Both the position numbers and the translations under genes were made by a program. A DNA stretch of 64,000 nt from Rhabditophanes sp. KR3021. Its lineage: Eukaryota; Nematoda; Chromadorea; Rhabditida; Alloionematidae. Where the stretch lies: contig CAUJLY010000004.1 in the NCBI GenBank assembly GCA_963281155.1, positions 4,774,001-4,838,000 of the forward strand, written 5' to 3'. Positions 33,064 through 45,896 of the stretch are shown piece after piece. The notes beneath the pieces were generated by a model. That model had not been told where the DNA came from and made no database searches. It worked only from the letters and a program-made list of their open reading frames with translations. Within the stretch, counting starts at the first letter, position 1. Each line of letters begins with the position of its first letter.

Positions 33064-36000
33064 ATTATAATATAGATTAAGTAGTTAGTCTAAAAGTATG
33101 TTTGATATCATCCAAAGGTTCAACTGAATGCTGCATGTCTTATAAATGATGACTTTCGTGATACTAAAAATATGGTGACACCACATTAAATTGAATCAAA
33201 TTAAATTGTCCAAGATATAATTTTATGATGATTTAAAATGGAAAACAATCAACTAGAACTTAATAGCAATTAAATCACAACTAAGACGTGCCATATCAAT
33301 ATTATATTTTTACAAACTTGAAAATCCATATAATCTTTGACCAAAATAATAGATGTTTAAAAATATCCGCATTAAGTATAATGAGTTCCGTAGTATATTA
33401 TGGATTTAATGATATCAACTTCGATTGCCTTATAGACAAATTAAGGATCATATAAAATAATGAATTATGCCAATTAAGCCCATTTATTTTTCTTACACCT
33501 GTCGCCTATCATACTTTTATTGAGCACGGCAAACATAAAGAAACTTATTGTCCTCGTTAACTGGTCATAAGCGGTCTTTCCTTTATAACAATCTCTTTAC
33601 AACAATCGTTTTATAACACTCCCTTTAAAACAACCTTTTAATTGGTCATGTTTTGACATCTTATTTTTATACTAATTATATTGTTATTATTCTAGTTTAA
33701 TTGCTACTATGATTACTTTAAAACAACTAAAATACAGTTTCGTATTTAACATATGCTTCTTAAATCAACAATTTGACAAATGGAATATTCACTCGAAGTT
33801 AAAATAACTTTTATAGTAACGTAAACTGATTGTAAACTTTTGCAAAAATTCATTATTTTAATGTACTTCTTTTGCTATAAAAAGTTGAAGTTAAGCTGAT
33901 TTCGTAGAAATAAACCTTATATGAACTGAATGAAGTTTTACTTAGAATATTGCCTTTTAAGAAAGTAAAATACAATTTGGGAAGCAGATGTTTTTTTAAG
34001 TAATCCCTATTAAAGTAAATATTTCTGTTGCAACAGGATTATTGGACAATTAAAAGTATGTGGTTAAATAAACAATCTGGTACTAGTTGTAAGATTTTGA
34101 TTTTATTCAAATAAACAGACGCTAAACTAGAATATTACTAACAACTTGTTCGGCATCTTTCAACTCCACTCATTCATACACTATTCTTAAATTGGCAAAA
34201 AAATATATCTCAATTAGTGACAGATTTGTTCTCAAGTTGCATGAACGGGCATTTGACAAGTTATATTGAAGCAGCATTCGATCCCATTGTATGGTATATA
34301 CAGATTGTTTGTCCTAACAAAGTGATGTCTGTTAATTACATGGTTGATAACTGTTACAATAAGGATGTCATGAAATTGAAAACAATACTTTAATAATTTC
34401 ATTGTTTATGTACAATAAAAAAGTTTGGCCATTTTTATGATTACATTGAATTAATGTACTTTTGTTTATTTTAATTACTCTTGTTATGGTGTAATATAAT
34501 ACAGCTGTTAGTTAAGAGTGCGTGAATTGTTCGCCATCTATAATAACATGCCAATTTAGATCCAATTTCTAATACCCATAAAAAATGTCTAATTTCAGGT
34601 TGTATATGATTGGGTCATATAAGATTGGTTGTTTGACCTGTGGTTAACCGTGCCATGACCAGTCATGACCACTAACACATGAATAAATATGAGAATGTAT
34701 AAGCCTACTTATATCCAAATATAAGAACGTTGATTATGCAACGAAAGCCGATTAAAGAACAGATATATGAGTCTTTAAGATGTCAGGATGTGATATGTGA
34801 AGTGAATTTATATTTTTACCATTCATGACAACCAATATAAAACAATATTTTGATCTATGCAAGTTTATTTGTATAAGTGATTAGTAGCGGTATTTTTGAA
34901 GTAATCCCTCAAGGAATAATGACCTCTGCATTTGGTTAATTTAAACCTTTTAAATAGCGGTCTTTATTGAAGAATATATGCTAATGAACATATTTTTTAA
35001 AAGAAGAATATAATTTATGACATTAAATAGAATTTAAAAGTGAATTCATATTATTCTAACTTCTCAATTACTTTTTTTAGTAAATAAAAGTATGCTAGTA
35101 TCCATTTATAATGATACAATTGTTTATTTATTAAAAAGATACCTCTTGGTTGAGGTTGCTATTTATGTAATTGAAGAAGATTTATCCGTACTCGACTTTC
35201 AGCTGTCCAATTTTGATGAACTTGAACATGCATTTCAATTACTTATTAATGAATAGTCATAGGAGTAATATATGTGGGGATGCTTCCGTTGACCTTATCT
35301 CACCTGCAATGAGTGTTGTATGTGCAGTCAATTGAACCCTAGCTAATAGTAAATTATACCAAATTATGTGTATGTTATATGCGTGGTAGTTAACGTATGA
35401 GATGGACATTTGCAGTTTGACAGAAGGCTACTGTGCGCACATAACTCATTCGTACAGATCAAATGCATTCCAATTACTTTTGTGGCCTTTTCTCCCACCA
35501 CCAAGCAAGTCTCGACAATTGGCCGGCTGTCTGTGGCGTTTTGTGAAAACATCTGGCGTTCTATATTTGTTGTCCATTTCCGTAAAATACAAGAATTACA
35601 AAATATTTATATAGAAAGCAGGACAGATGAAGGATGTTTAAAAGACTGTCCGCAATCACACCATTGTCTACTTTTATCTTATGCAACATAAGACTCTACT
35701 ACTATCTTTGAATTAAAAGTTAAACCTTTAGTGACAGCTGTTTTTTACCAAAATATACTTAATTTCAGTGATTGAATAATAATTACTTACTTTGATTAAC
35801 TATAAAGTGGTTTTCTCATAAAAAAGCTTTTAAACCTTGTTTGTAATAAACCTTTGTATGATATCCTCAGGAGTGTCGTCAATCACAACTGACTTTTGAA
35901 TAAATTTAATAAAATGAGTGCTGCATGGTTAAAATATGAGGTTTGTATGGGTATAAATGTAATAATAAATGAAATTGGAATGGTATACATAAAAAATGTG

Positions 36001-36506
36001 TTTGACTTGGCAATGATTTATAATAAATATATAAATATTACATTCATACTCAAATCGTTCATTCTCATGCATCAAAATACGTTGTCAACAAATGATTAGT
36101 GAAAACATCGAGATTGGCTGAAATTACGGTAAATTCCATTCCAAATAGTGGTTAGAAGCGTTTTGTGGCCTCTTTCCATTTAATTTGTCAATCTTCTTTT
36201 ATAATTAGCTCCACATGACAAAAGAATGTATCACTTTTCTTGAAATGGTTCCTAATTATTAGTTTAGGTTTTGTCATTCATGTGCCATTCAATTATTTAA
36301 GAGGAGGGGTTAATGATAAATTCCATTTTAAGCAACCGAAACCGTAGCAGCTGTTCAAGAATACACTGATGATACTAGAGAGGGGGTGGAGGGAAGATAT
36401 CTAAATTCGTTCATTGGCAACCATTTACAACCAATTTTTTGTCATTTTGTATTTTACCATCTTACAATCCTAACACATCCCTTCATTTAAAGCATAACAA
36501 TTAAAA
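33064..36506. other. 3.4 kb gene-free region upstream of INSM/EGL-46 and LITAF-domain genes
   Basis: The two flanking genes point away from each other. No supported coding region is present. The segment 35400-35700 has higher G+C and less low complexity than its surroundings and may be a conserved regulatory element or RNA. Its open frames (about 60-90 codons in several frames) show no recognisable protein. A short tandem repeat lies at 33581-33636. Confidence 0.45.
33581..33636. repeat. Four-copy degenerate 14-bp tandem repeat
   Basis: Units ctttataacaatct, ctttacaacaatcg, ttttataacactcc and ctttaaaacaacct follow directly on each other. Only these four units are seen. Confidence 0.6.
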
Positions 36507-37991
36507 ATGTTCTCTAATGCTCAAAACGATCTTGCTAATTTACTGATGGGTCAGCAATTGCTAACTCAGTTCAAACCTACTTCAAATAACCTTTTACCAA
36601 GCACTCCAGACGCCTCGAATATGAGCATAAACCCATTAAATCTTTTAGCCATGAATCCATTTCTATTGAATTTGAATGTTAACCCAAATTTGAACCAAAA
36701 TGCGGATAAAGGCTTTGGTCAAGACTTAAACTTTAACATGCATTCACCGTTGAGCATGACACCAACTCTGAATACTCCATTGAGTATTAATGCGCAAATG
36801 AATTTCAACTCACCAGGTACTGACTATAATTTATTAGCTCAAATGCTGCAATATCAACTACTACAAAATACTTTAAATTTACCGAAACAAGACATTTGCA
36901 ATAATGGGTTGTTAAAAGTAGAAGAGGTATGTTTAAACAATATGTATTACTAAATATGTGTTATTTGTTTAGAATCATAATATTTTTGCTTCTCCGCAAA
37001 TAACTCCACTTACACCTAAGGGAAAGAAAAGAAGTAATATGGAAACAATGAATTGCAAGGAAAAAAAGTCAAGACAGATGAGAAAACTGACTGCCAATGA
37101 CACGGAAACTAATTCTCCTGTAAGTGGAATGTTTATCAAAGAAACATGTGATTTAAGTGCTGAAGAATTGCAAAAACAAGCCGATATCGACGATACCGCT
37201 GCATTTGTTGATGTTTCTTTGGAATCAAGAGCCGAAGTAGCAAAAATTCAGGCCGCACACGCTGACACACCAAACTGGCCGCTCAACGAATCTAGGTGTG
37301 CTTTATGTCGTGTAAATTACCAGGATGTTTTCAAACTTGCAATGCATCGATGCCCCAGAATTATACACGAGGAATATCCTTGCCCGGAATGTGACAAGGT
37401 AAGTGTATAATGTATTGTAACAACTAGTATTATACGCCAAAAACACACTTCTGTTCGCGTATGCCTAAATAGTTAGTCAATTAGCACTTAATAAGTTAAA
37501 CTTGACTGATCTACTTCCTAAGACACTTACATGTTTACTTATGATTCTTTATCCTACTTGACACTTCTTTGATCGCATCCGCTTGCATGTGATTAAACAA
37601 ACAGGTGCTGCGGTTATCTTTTATCCCACTTTTGCATAAATTACGATTAATAATTATTTACTATTTCCTTTCAGAGCTTTGCCTGTGCTGCTAATCTTCA
37701 ATCCCATAGGTAAAATTGTTTATTAATAAATCGTTTTAAATAGACCGTTTTTATTATTTTAGACGCTGGCATAAGCCAAAATCAACTTGTTCCAAATCCC
37801 CTCTAGCAAATCAGTATACATGTACCCACTGTCTCGACTCATTTGATACAAAAAAAACAATGAAGAAACATGTTTGTACTCCACGATCATTGTCCGAAAA
37901 TTCAAATAAGGACTGCAACAAATTGAATTTGGATCTTCTTAATTCGTCTGAAGGAATCACCTTGTTGGCCAGCTGTTTTGGATTTGCTTAA
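36507..37991 (+). CDS. INSM/EGL-46-type zinc finger transcription factor
   Basis: Exons: 36507-36926, 36973-37398, 37675-37709 (35 bp), 37763-37991, giving 369 aa. INSM1/EGL-46 proteins control terminal divisions and identity of neurons and neuroendocrine cells. The first exon is Asn/Leu-rich. The second carries [11 protein letters not shown] (INSM-type SPVxGxxIKE motif). The fingers are [20 protein letters not shown], then [20 protein letters not shown] with HKPK (split over three exons, closely matching INSM CPECxKxFxCPANLASHRRWHKP), then [19 protein letters not shown]. The upstream 3.4 kb gap would suit a tightly controlled neuronal gene. The family call is firm; orthology to egl-46 is likely. 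Confidence 0.88.
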
Positions 37992-39672
37992 AACTATTAT
38001 TCCAGTGAATTATCAACAGCTTAAGCAAACATAAACTGTTTACTTCATTGATATACTATTACCAAAATTATGTTTTTGTAAATATGGAAGCACTATTTTA
38101 TATTACTCTTAATTTTAGCCTCGATACATGTTCTCAGCGTTGATATAAATTAATTTAATTCTAAGTCTTAATCCTTAAAGCGTAATATTAACACGGTAAA
38201 TGATTTATGTAATCTGTATAAGCAACCGTTATTGGCAATGCAGAAAACTATGCAGTTAGTTGATGATGATAGTAGTAAGTTGTTGTCAACACTTGGCCTT
38301 GTCGTTCTCTATCGTACCACCAGTTTCAAGCAAAATTAAAGTAGCATGGTAGATTGATTTATTCATATTTACCTTTTGTCAAAGAAAAGCATGATGTGCC
38401 AGGTGCTGCATCCTAAATTATATCGGACCCTCTCTTTCTTCTTTTAATAAGGACAACGAAGAGCTTCCATACATCTTTACAGTCTAAGCTTGAGCAGCGG
38501 AAATGTAGCTGGCTATAGTAACTGCAAGTACGGACTGTCACGATTTTACACACATAAACCATTTTGTTGTACGCGTAACTGTTGTTGTATGTTTAAATCT
38601 ACTGACACAGCCAGCCACATCCAGATATATGAACATGGCTTGCTTTTTATCTCATTACCCTTTTTTGGTCAAATAAATCTTTCTGAAGTTGATAAGTGGA
38701 TATATCTCAAATGTACAGATAAATAAATATGTTGACTCAGAGTTGCAATTAATTGTTAAATAATGTTCTAAGTCCAGTTTTAGATCATGGCAGGAATCTT
38801 ATGGTATTTATACATTTAATTCCACATATAATATCCTCATCAACGGTACTGGCACCACACATCAAATATTCAAGTAAAAGACAAATTATGGGTGAACAGA
38901 TGTATACAAAACAGTGGTCCGGAAATGCTGGCGAGATAAAAAATATTAAGGACATATCCGGTCATCACGAACTGAATAATGATAAGTCTCTTTCTATATA
39001 ATGTATTTAGAAAGAAATGTCATTAAAACAGATGGTTGCGAGTTAAGCATTAAAATTTATATAAAAATGTACAAAATAGCGACAGATGTTTTTTCTTATC
39101 TTAAACATAATTGTCTTTTGATTGCTTTTCTTTGTCCTGATCGTTCAATCTACTTTCAGCTTACTTTGAGGGTCTAACAATTATGAGAAAAATTAATTAG
39201 ATATAGAAAATGAGTGTATGAGTATGAATGCGGTTTCTTTTATTAAATTATAATTGGTATAAAAAATAATTAATGTTTAAACTTTGGATCCCGTTATTTG
39301 ATATAGAAAATAAACAATAATATGAAAAGCAATAAACTGATACTTATAATGAACATTATCACTTCGTTGATTTGTCAAGATCAAGAAAAATCAAAAACTT
39401 GAATTGATTTTAAATGTCAAAGAATTATTAATGTCAGTTAAAAGGCTAATTTTAAGATTCAAAAAACATTAGATCTAAGAACCAAAATCTCCATATTATT
39501 TCTAAACTTGAATTTAATTATAAATAGTTCTTATAGAAGTGTGTTAACCACTTTAATATTAGTATTGAAGCCTTTTGTTATAACATCCTGCTGATAAAGA
39601 AGTCCTATCATAAATTTGCTTGTGATAACTGATTTTTTAAATTATTATTACCATTCTTCAACTAAAACAAAA
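37992..39672. other. Intergenic region
   Basis: 1.7 kb after the INSM/EGL-46 stop codon. Short open frames at 38490-38726 and 38753-39001 have no recognisable protein features and no supporting splice context, so I treat the region as non-coding. Confidence 0.4.
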
Positions 39673-40074
39673 ATGAACATATTAACTGTTTCTATCTTGG
39701 TATATGCAAGTATTACTTATTCCTCCGCGACAAAATCAACAAACAGCTTGATTTCAATATTGAACCCAGAATATTCATTTTTTGAAAACGAAAATGCTCA
39801 TTTTAGTATTGAATTCAATCCGGTCTCTAAGGAAGCAACAAGTGTCAACTACGTCATCAGGTGTGTTAAAGATGATAAGCAGATAAAATCCTTTTGCCCT
39901 TCTAAACTAAGACGTGGAAGAAATGTGATTGCTTTAGGAAAAATGAATCAATTTATTAGTGGAAATTATGAGATTACTATTATAAATCGGCATGATTTAA
40001 AAGGTGTCTCTGCAACCTTAAAAATTTCAATGAAGGAAAAACTTTATAAGGAAGCGAATCGTATTCTTAACTAA
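39673..40074 (+). CDS. Small secreted protein, unrecognised
   Basis: Single exon, 133 aa. The ATG at 39673 gives a clean signal peptide (MNILTVSILVYASITYSSAT). The upstream in-frame codons do not. The mature part has alternating hydrophobic patterns suggestive of a beta-sandwich (INPVS..., VNYVIRCVKDDKQIKSFCPS, SGNYEITIINRHDLKGVSAT) and two cysteines 11 residues apart. It ends in a basic helix. No family is recognised; an immunoglobulin-like or NPC2-like fold is possible but unsupported. Confidence 0.65.
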   Translation: MNILTVSILVYASITYSSATKSTNSLISILNPEYSFFENENAHFSIEFNPVSKEATSVNYVIRCVKDDKQIKSFCPSKLRRGRNVIALGKMNQFISGNYEITIINRHDLKGVSATLKISMKEKLYKEANRILN

Positions 40075-40100
40075 GTATAACATATTCTTTATTATGTGTA

Positions 40101-40192
40101 TTCTTTTAATGTACAATTATAAATAAATTATTCTATTATTTTTGTATTCTTTTAATGTACAATTATAAATAAATTATTCTATTATTTTTGTA
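40101..40192 (+). repeat. Exact tandem duplication of 46 bp carrying the polyadenylation signal
   Basis: Positions 40101-40146 and 40147-40192 are identical. Each copy contains ataaataaatt, so the secreted protein gene just upstream has two identical sets of AATAAA signals. The second lies about 85-95 bases after the stop codon. Confidence 0.85.
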
Positions 40193-41383
40193 TTTTCAAA
40201 TGTAATTAATGGAATCTTTAAAGATCTGTAAGTAAGCATTTAATTTGCATCAAATGAATCGTTGTTTCAGTTTGTTTTGCCTGAAATATTATGATGATAC
40301 TACAAGTTTACACACGATATATGTATTGAATACATATACTTATTTTATGAGTGGATACATAAAATTTTAATATGACAAGCAAGAATATTTTGAACAGACA
40401 ATTGTTATTAAGAATAAATATATCATTAGTTCGTCAAGTAATTCATGTGTCTTCTATTCAGTAATTTATTTATTAATGTGGTAATGATTAACAATTGTAT
40501 TGACTAAAAACGATTAATTATGTATTTTATATATTCAAATATATTTTTTGACATAGTTTGCCGTTTCATAGTACTTCCGTTTAGCAGGCTTTTAGCGTAT
40601 TGATTGCTTTACACTATTTCTTTGTAACTTTTTGTCGAGTCTCTCGTCTTCTACACAACAACGAATGCATTCTTCGAGACAGCCGCAAAAATAATTATTT
40701 TTGATGGAAGGACTGGTATATTAGCTTGGGACTCTTAAAAGCATAGATATATACTCCTACTCCCTATATTCACTTTCTTTTTCTATATTTTACCATAGCG
40801 CAACAATTTAACTATTTTACACATATATCATCTTATCCTTCGATAGCCTTAATCTCAGCCAAAACGCCATTTTATTCCTTAGGCATAGAATGACTACTTT
40901 ACTAAACACTTTATTGGTTTTATTTTATACTTTTGCGTTGTTGTTATCAACATTAATCGATAGATTAAAGCAAAAATATCTTTATATAAACACTTAATTT
41001 TATTAATTACCCACTATTTAAAACATTATATTTTCCCGTTCAATTTAATATATTTATTTTTGTCGTGAAAGCTTGGCTTGTGCATAAAGACATAATCATA
41101 TTGTACATTACATACCTGTCTAAATTATATTCTTATAATTCATACTTATTTAGCTTTAAAATTTCAGTATACCCATTTCAATCCCTTTTCATAATCATAC
41201 ACCTCTAGCTGCATTTTATAAAACTTTTAAGTGATATTTTCAAGCCAAAAATAATGTATAAGCATGATAGCGTAAACGTATCCGTATAAAGTGTATGCAT
41301 AATATTATATTAATATTTTTTTAGTTTATAGTCTCAAACACATACACTGTCAATTTAAAAACAACTGAATTCCAAGTTACAAT
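40193..41383. other. Intergenic, upstream of calcineurin B
   Basis: AT-rich non-coding sequence with no supported open frame. It presumably contains the calcineurin B promoter and 5'UTR. Confidence 0.4.
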
Positions 41384-42702
41384 ATGGTAAGTTCTTTTTT
41401 ATTATTTGAATGGTTAATATGTCATTAATTATGATAGGGAAATGAAACATCTATGCCGCTTGAAATGTGCAACACATTCGATGCTTATGAGCTTCGTAGG
41501 TTGGCACGACGCTTTAAGAAATTGGATTTAGATGGAAGTGGTTCGTTGTCAGTAGATGAGTTCATGTCATTACCAGAACTTCAACAGAATCCTCTCGTAC
41601 AAAGAGTCATTGATATTTTTGATGAAGATGGAAATGGCGAAGTAGATTTTAGAGAATTTATCCAGGGAATATCACAATTTTCTGTCAAAGGTACAACTAA
41701 CTCTAAGTTTTAATAATTATCAAACTTCTCAAAGAAACAAAAAATTGACGCCAATAGTTCAGGCCAAAGTCTGAATGATCAGAATAAATTTAGCAACGAG
41801 ATTATTTGTCTCTGGATAAATGTTTCTTATAGTATTTACCAACATCTTTCATAAGTCTATTATTTTATCACGTAGATAGCTTACTTATGTCGAAATAATT
41901 TTAAAAAATGCAATTATTTATTAATAATATTTTTCTGTTACAGGTGACAAGTTAATCAAACTAAAATTTGCATTCCGAATTTATGATATGGATCGTGATG
42001 GTTTTATCAGTAACGGTGAATTATTCCATGTAAGTTTATCAACAAATATAAATATTTTTTAGTTATGAGTGATAACAAATTTGTTTTTTAAAAGAATCCT
42101 TACACTAAATATCTTTTACTAATTTGACTACAATCTTATTACTTTTAAAGTTTCACTGAAATAATAATTTTTATTTGATGCAACATCACCACCAATAAAT
42201 ATGTATCTCACTTAACAATTTTTAAAATGCATATACATTTTTCAGTCTATTTATACAAACTTCATTATGTCTTTTAAATACTTTTTTTCACTTTAGCCTG
42301 AATCTGCGTTTACATTAAAAGTTAACTAGAATAAATGATTCATTTTTAGTAGTGATATAATTACGTACCTAAACCATGCGAATTACATTTATCAATTTAA
42401 ATGGAAAGATTTAATTATGTTAATTAAGTAAAAGATCCGTTACATGTGATCCTATCTAATGACTAAAATGTTATATCCTAGAAGTTGAAAAATGATGTTG
42501 GTTAAATAATTATTTAATTGCTTTATAGGTCTTGAAAATGATGGTTGGAAATAATTTGAAAGACACACAGTTGCAGCAAATTGTTGACAAAACAATACTT
42601 TTTCATGACAAAAACTTAGATGGAAAAATCGATTTTCAGGAATTTTGTGATATTGTTGGAACTTTAGACGTTCATGAAAAGATGACACTAACAAAAATAT
42701 AA
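41384..42702 (+). CDS. Calcineurin B regulatory subunit
   Basis: Ca2+-binding regulatory subunit of the phosphatase calcineurin. Exons: 41384-41386 (only the ATG), 41438-41690, 41944-42029, 42529-42702, giving 171 aa versus 170 in mammals. Spliced start [12 protein letters not shown] has the N-myristoylation glycine and the conserved family N-terminus. There are four EF-hand loops: [36 protein letters not shown] and [12 protein letters not shown], all with intact coordinating positions. The last half ([30 protein letters not shown]) follows the family to the C-terminus. Confidence 0.95.
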
Positions 42703-43905
42703 CAATTCAAATGTATCACGCATTATATTACTATTTTTGTCAGCTTCTTTCAGAATTCCTATCTTCTCTATATACACATATTATATAATATTGTCATTAC
42801 TATACTAACTAAAAATACCCAATTTGGGATCTAAATAACTTACAAATAATCTTACCTATAAACACTTCGAATTTCAAAAATCTGTTTGTGATGTGAGGTT
42901 AGATTGTAAAACAGATGCAATATTAACTCTAATACTGTACACTGATTTATTGAAAACATTTTAATCATCTTCAATATGTATAAATACTTCAACACAAGCT
43001 ATATTTATCTTAACAATAGCAAAATATATAATTAATCAATGTTGTTCTAATGATTTGTGTAATATAAACCATTTTAAATCGAATAATATAAATAAATAAT
43101 TTACATTTATTAATATATACTCAAATTTGTCCTCAAAGATGAAAAATAATAATAATTTATACAAACTAAAATACAACAAAAGTATTTGTATTATTTTTAA
43201 ATTAAAAAACAATCAAAAGATGAATGGATAAATACATTTATGAGGTGTACGAAAATATAATGCCAAAGTAAAGTATGTATTTATTATTATTTATAAGATT
43301 CAAATTGATTTACATCTAATTATAACGTTATATGATGATACAAGTAAGTGTTTTTTGCTAAAGTGTATGTGTACAAGTCACAAGAACCATAAACATTCTT
43401 GTATATACAAATAATAAGTTAAATTAAAGATGCTTCTGTTAGTAGCGTGTAAATGTTCTTTTTACATTGTAAGTTGGAGGATCTTTGACTGTTCATTTCT
43501 TAGTATAACTCTTGAAAAAAGTCATCTTTAATCACTTTATACTTTTCGCAGTCTTGATAATTGTAACTATTCATCGAATATAACGATAAATATTTTCAAA
43601 ATTGGAAGATGTTTACAAAAAATTAGTATTATGATACGTTTATGTGAACATGTTTCTCTTTTTGATTAAATAAGTGAAGATGGAACAACCAAAATAATAT
43701 ATTATAAGTATTACTATTAAATACTATCACTATATCATGTTTCTAACCCTTCATTATTTGTGTCATCTTATCACTAGATTTTTGTTCTTCTCGCAGTTCG
43801 TTAATATTTTGCCGTCAAACTAATAAAAAATGGTTTTTAACAGTTGTACATTTCGTCGTCTTGATATCTTTGTTACACCTTTGCCATTTTTTAGAGTATT
43901 TAAAA
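42703..43905. other. Intergenic region
   Basis: AT-rich stretch with 3'UTR of calcineurin B and upstream region of the MARVEL-type gene. An acceptor-like ttttttag just precedes the exon at 43895. No coding region is seen. Confidence 0.4.
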
Positions 43906-45560
43906 ATGTCAGACAAATCCACAATCATTAAAAGATCAATGCCAGAAGGTGACATGGTTGATGCTGAAGTTTATACTCCTGTAAGTTTGTTTAATTAATA
44001 TTAATCCAGTTGTTTTAAACTAAAATAACCCTTATTTTACATAATTTTATTGTTTTTATATAATTTTATCAATTTTAAAAAGATAAATGATTCTTATTTA
44101 CCATTTTCTAATTAGTGAATTATTTTTTGTATCAAAATGTTTATATAAAAATAACATTAAACCTAAAGATGCATTTTGAAGCCTACCATTTTTAAAGCTA
44201 GTAGTGTTAAAGTTTTATCAGTATTTTGCGCAATCCCCCTTTGAGTATGTTGATTAGGTTGACAAATAACAAAAATGTTATATTACGTTCAGTTGGCGGT
44301 ATGAAGGGTTAAATTGCGTTTTTAGTTATGATGATGAGTATATATCAGGTTAGGGCATATATAAATATATTTATGTAGATGGGTATATTTTGAAAAATAG
44401 TAGTGATATATTTTAACAGCGCAAGCACATAATTCTTGTTATAAGAGAATGGTAGTATTGTGTCAAGTTTAGTGATTTGATATTGTTAACTCGAACAAAA
44501 GTATTATATTTGCGGTAATGTATAGTAAACTATATCGCTCCATATATGGAAGTTGCGCAAGTAATTTTTTAATTGTTAACAAAAGTCAAACGATTTCTAA
44601 TTAGTGATCTTCGATTTTTACCGATGAATTATATTTTATCTAGCATTTGAATATCTTTAGGATATAATTATTTATTTATTTCTAGATGTTACAACCCGAA
44701 ACCACTGAACATGCAAATCCTCCTCATACTGGAAGTCATTCTTTGAATCACGCAAAAAGTGAGGAAGAATTTACAGTTGTTGACTCTCTTAACAACTCGC
44801 CACCTGCCGGTTCTTCTGTTCATCAAACTCATAATGTTGCCCCATCAATTCGCAGTCAACAAACAACTGCTTCCAAGGCAAGCAAGTATGGGAATCAAGT
44901 GAAATTGCGAATTATTCCAGATAAAAGACAAGGCCAATTGAACACCCACTACTTGTCAACAATTCCAGGTTAATTGACAACCAATTAAAGTGTAACTAAT
45001 CAAGCAATTGAATATTTAGGCATAATGAAGATAGCAGAACTCTTATTGTGTTCGATTTCATTTATTTTGGCGATTTGCACCGATCGCAGATCTTCTCAGA
45101 GCGCATGGACTGAGCACTTAACATTTGAAGCTATGCTTCTCGTTTTAATGCTTATTCTCGGATATGTTTGCTTCCCTCACTTGACACTTGAAGAAGAAAA
45201 AACACGCGAAGGTTTAATTGTTGTTGAACTTCTCTTTTATGGCCTCAATTCGCTTTTTTTCTTCATTGCTGTTTGGCTAATGGTTCATTTGTCGGCCTCA
45301 TTTAGCGAGGCAAAATCAGCTGCTATCATGTCATCTGTGAGTATTAAAAATATCGAATAATACTTTTTGTTAAACAAACTTAATTAATTATATTTACTTT
45401 TTAGGTACTCTGTGTTGCTGTATTAGTTTTGTTTGTAATTGAGACTATCAAACACTACAAAGCCTGGAAAGGAGAAAACTCATCATCGATTGTACGTGAA
45501 AATATCCAGGTTGAAGACGGCGTTGTCAAAAAGAATAGAAACGACACTGAAGATGCTTAA
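43906..45560 (+). CDS. MARVEL-type four-transmembrane protein
   Basis: Exons: 43906-43980, 44686-44968, 45020-45336, 45405-45560, giving 276 aa. The N-terminal 120 residues are hydrophilic (Ser/Thr/His-rich). Then come four hydrophobic helices: MKIAELLLCSISFILAICTD; FEAMLLVLMLILGYVCFP; LIVVELLFYGLNSLFFFIAV; and AAIMSSVLCVAVLVLFVIET. A charged C-tail follows (GVVKKNRNDTEDA). The KIAELLL start of TM1 and the helix spacing are typical of MARVEL-domain vesicle and junction proteins. No closer orthologue is named. All splice joins keep phase. Confidence 0.72.
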
Positions 45561-45896
45561 ATGAATACTGTGGGTTCAATTTTAAATAACAAATATATTA
45601 TAATATCTTTGAAAATGTACCGACATTTTTTGCCGTAATAAACGATTCTATGACATTTTCACACCTTAAAACTAGAACTTGTAATGCCATTTTATTATTT
45701 TAAGGCAAATCTAATGTACAAATAAATATAATTATGCAGACAAAAATAAAGCCGAGGACCTTATCCTACAGTCACAAGCTATCGGGAGCATAATGGTTTT
45801 ATACTTGAATTTCTTACACTTTTCAGTTCCTTCATTTACCATAACTTTGTATGATATTGTCTGTGGCCCACATTTTCCATAAACTGAAATGTTTTT
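45561..45896. other. Short convergent intergenic region
   Basis: Contains 3'UTRs of the MARVEL-type gene (+) and the secreted protein gene (-). No coding region is seen. Confidence 0.4.

Noticed and set aside
38490..39001. Two forward frames of about 80 codons after INSM/EGL-46
   Set aside because: Composition is like the surrounding non-coding sequence. The first is rich in Cys, but the spacing matches no finger or secreted module.
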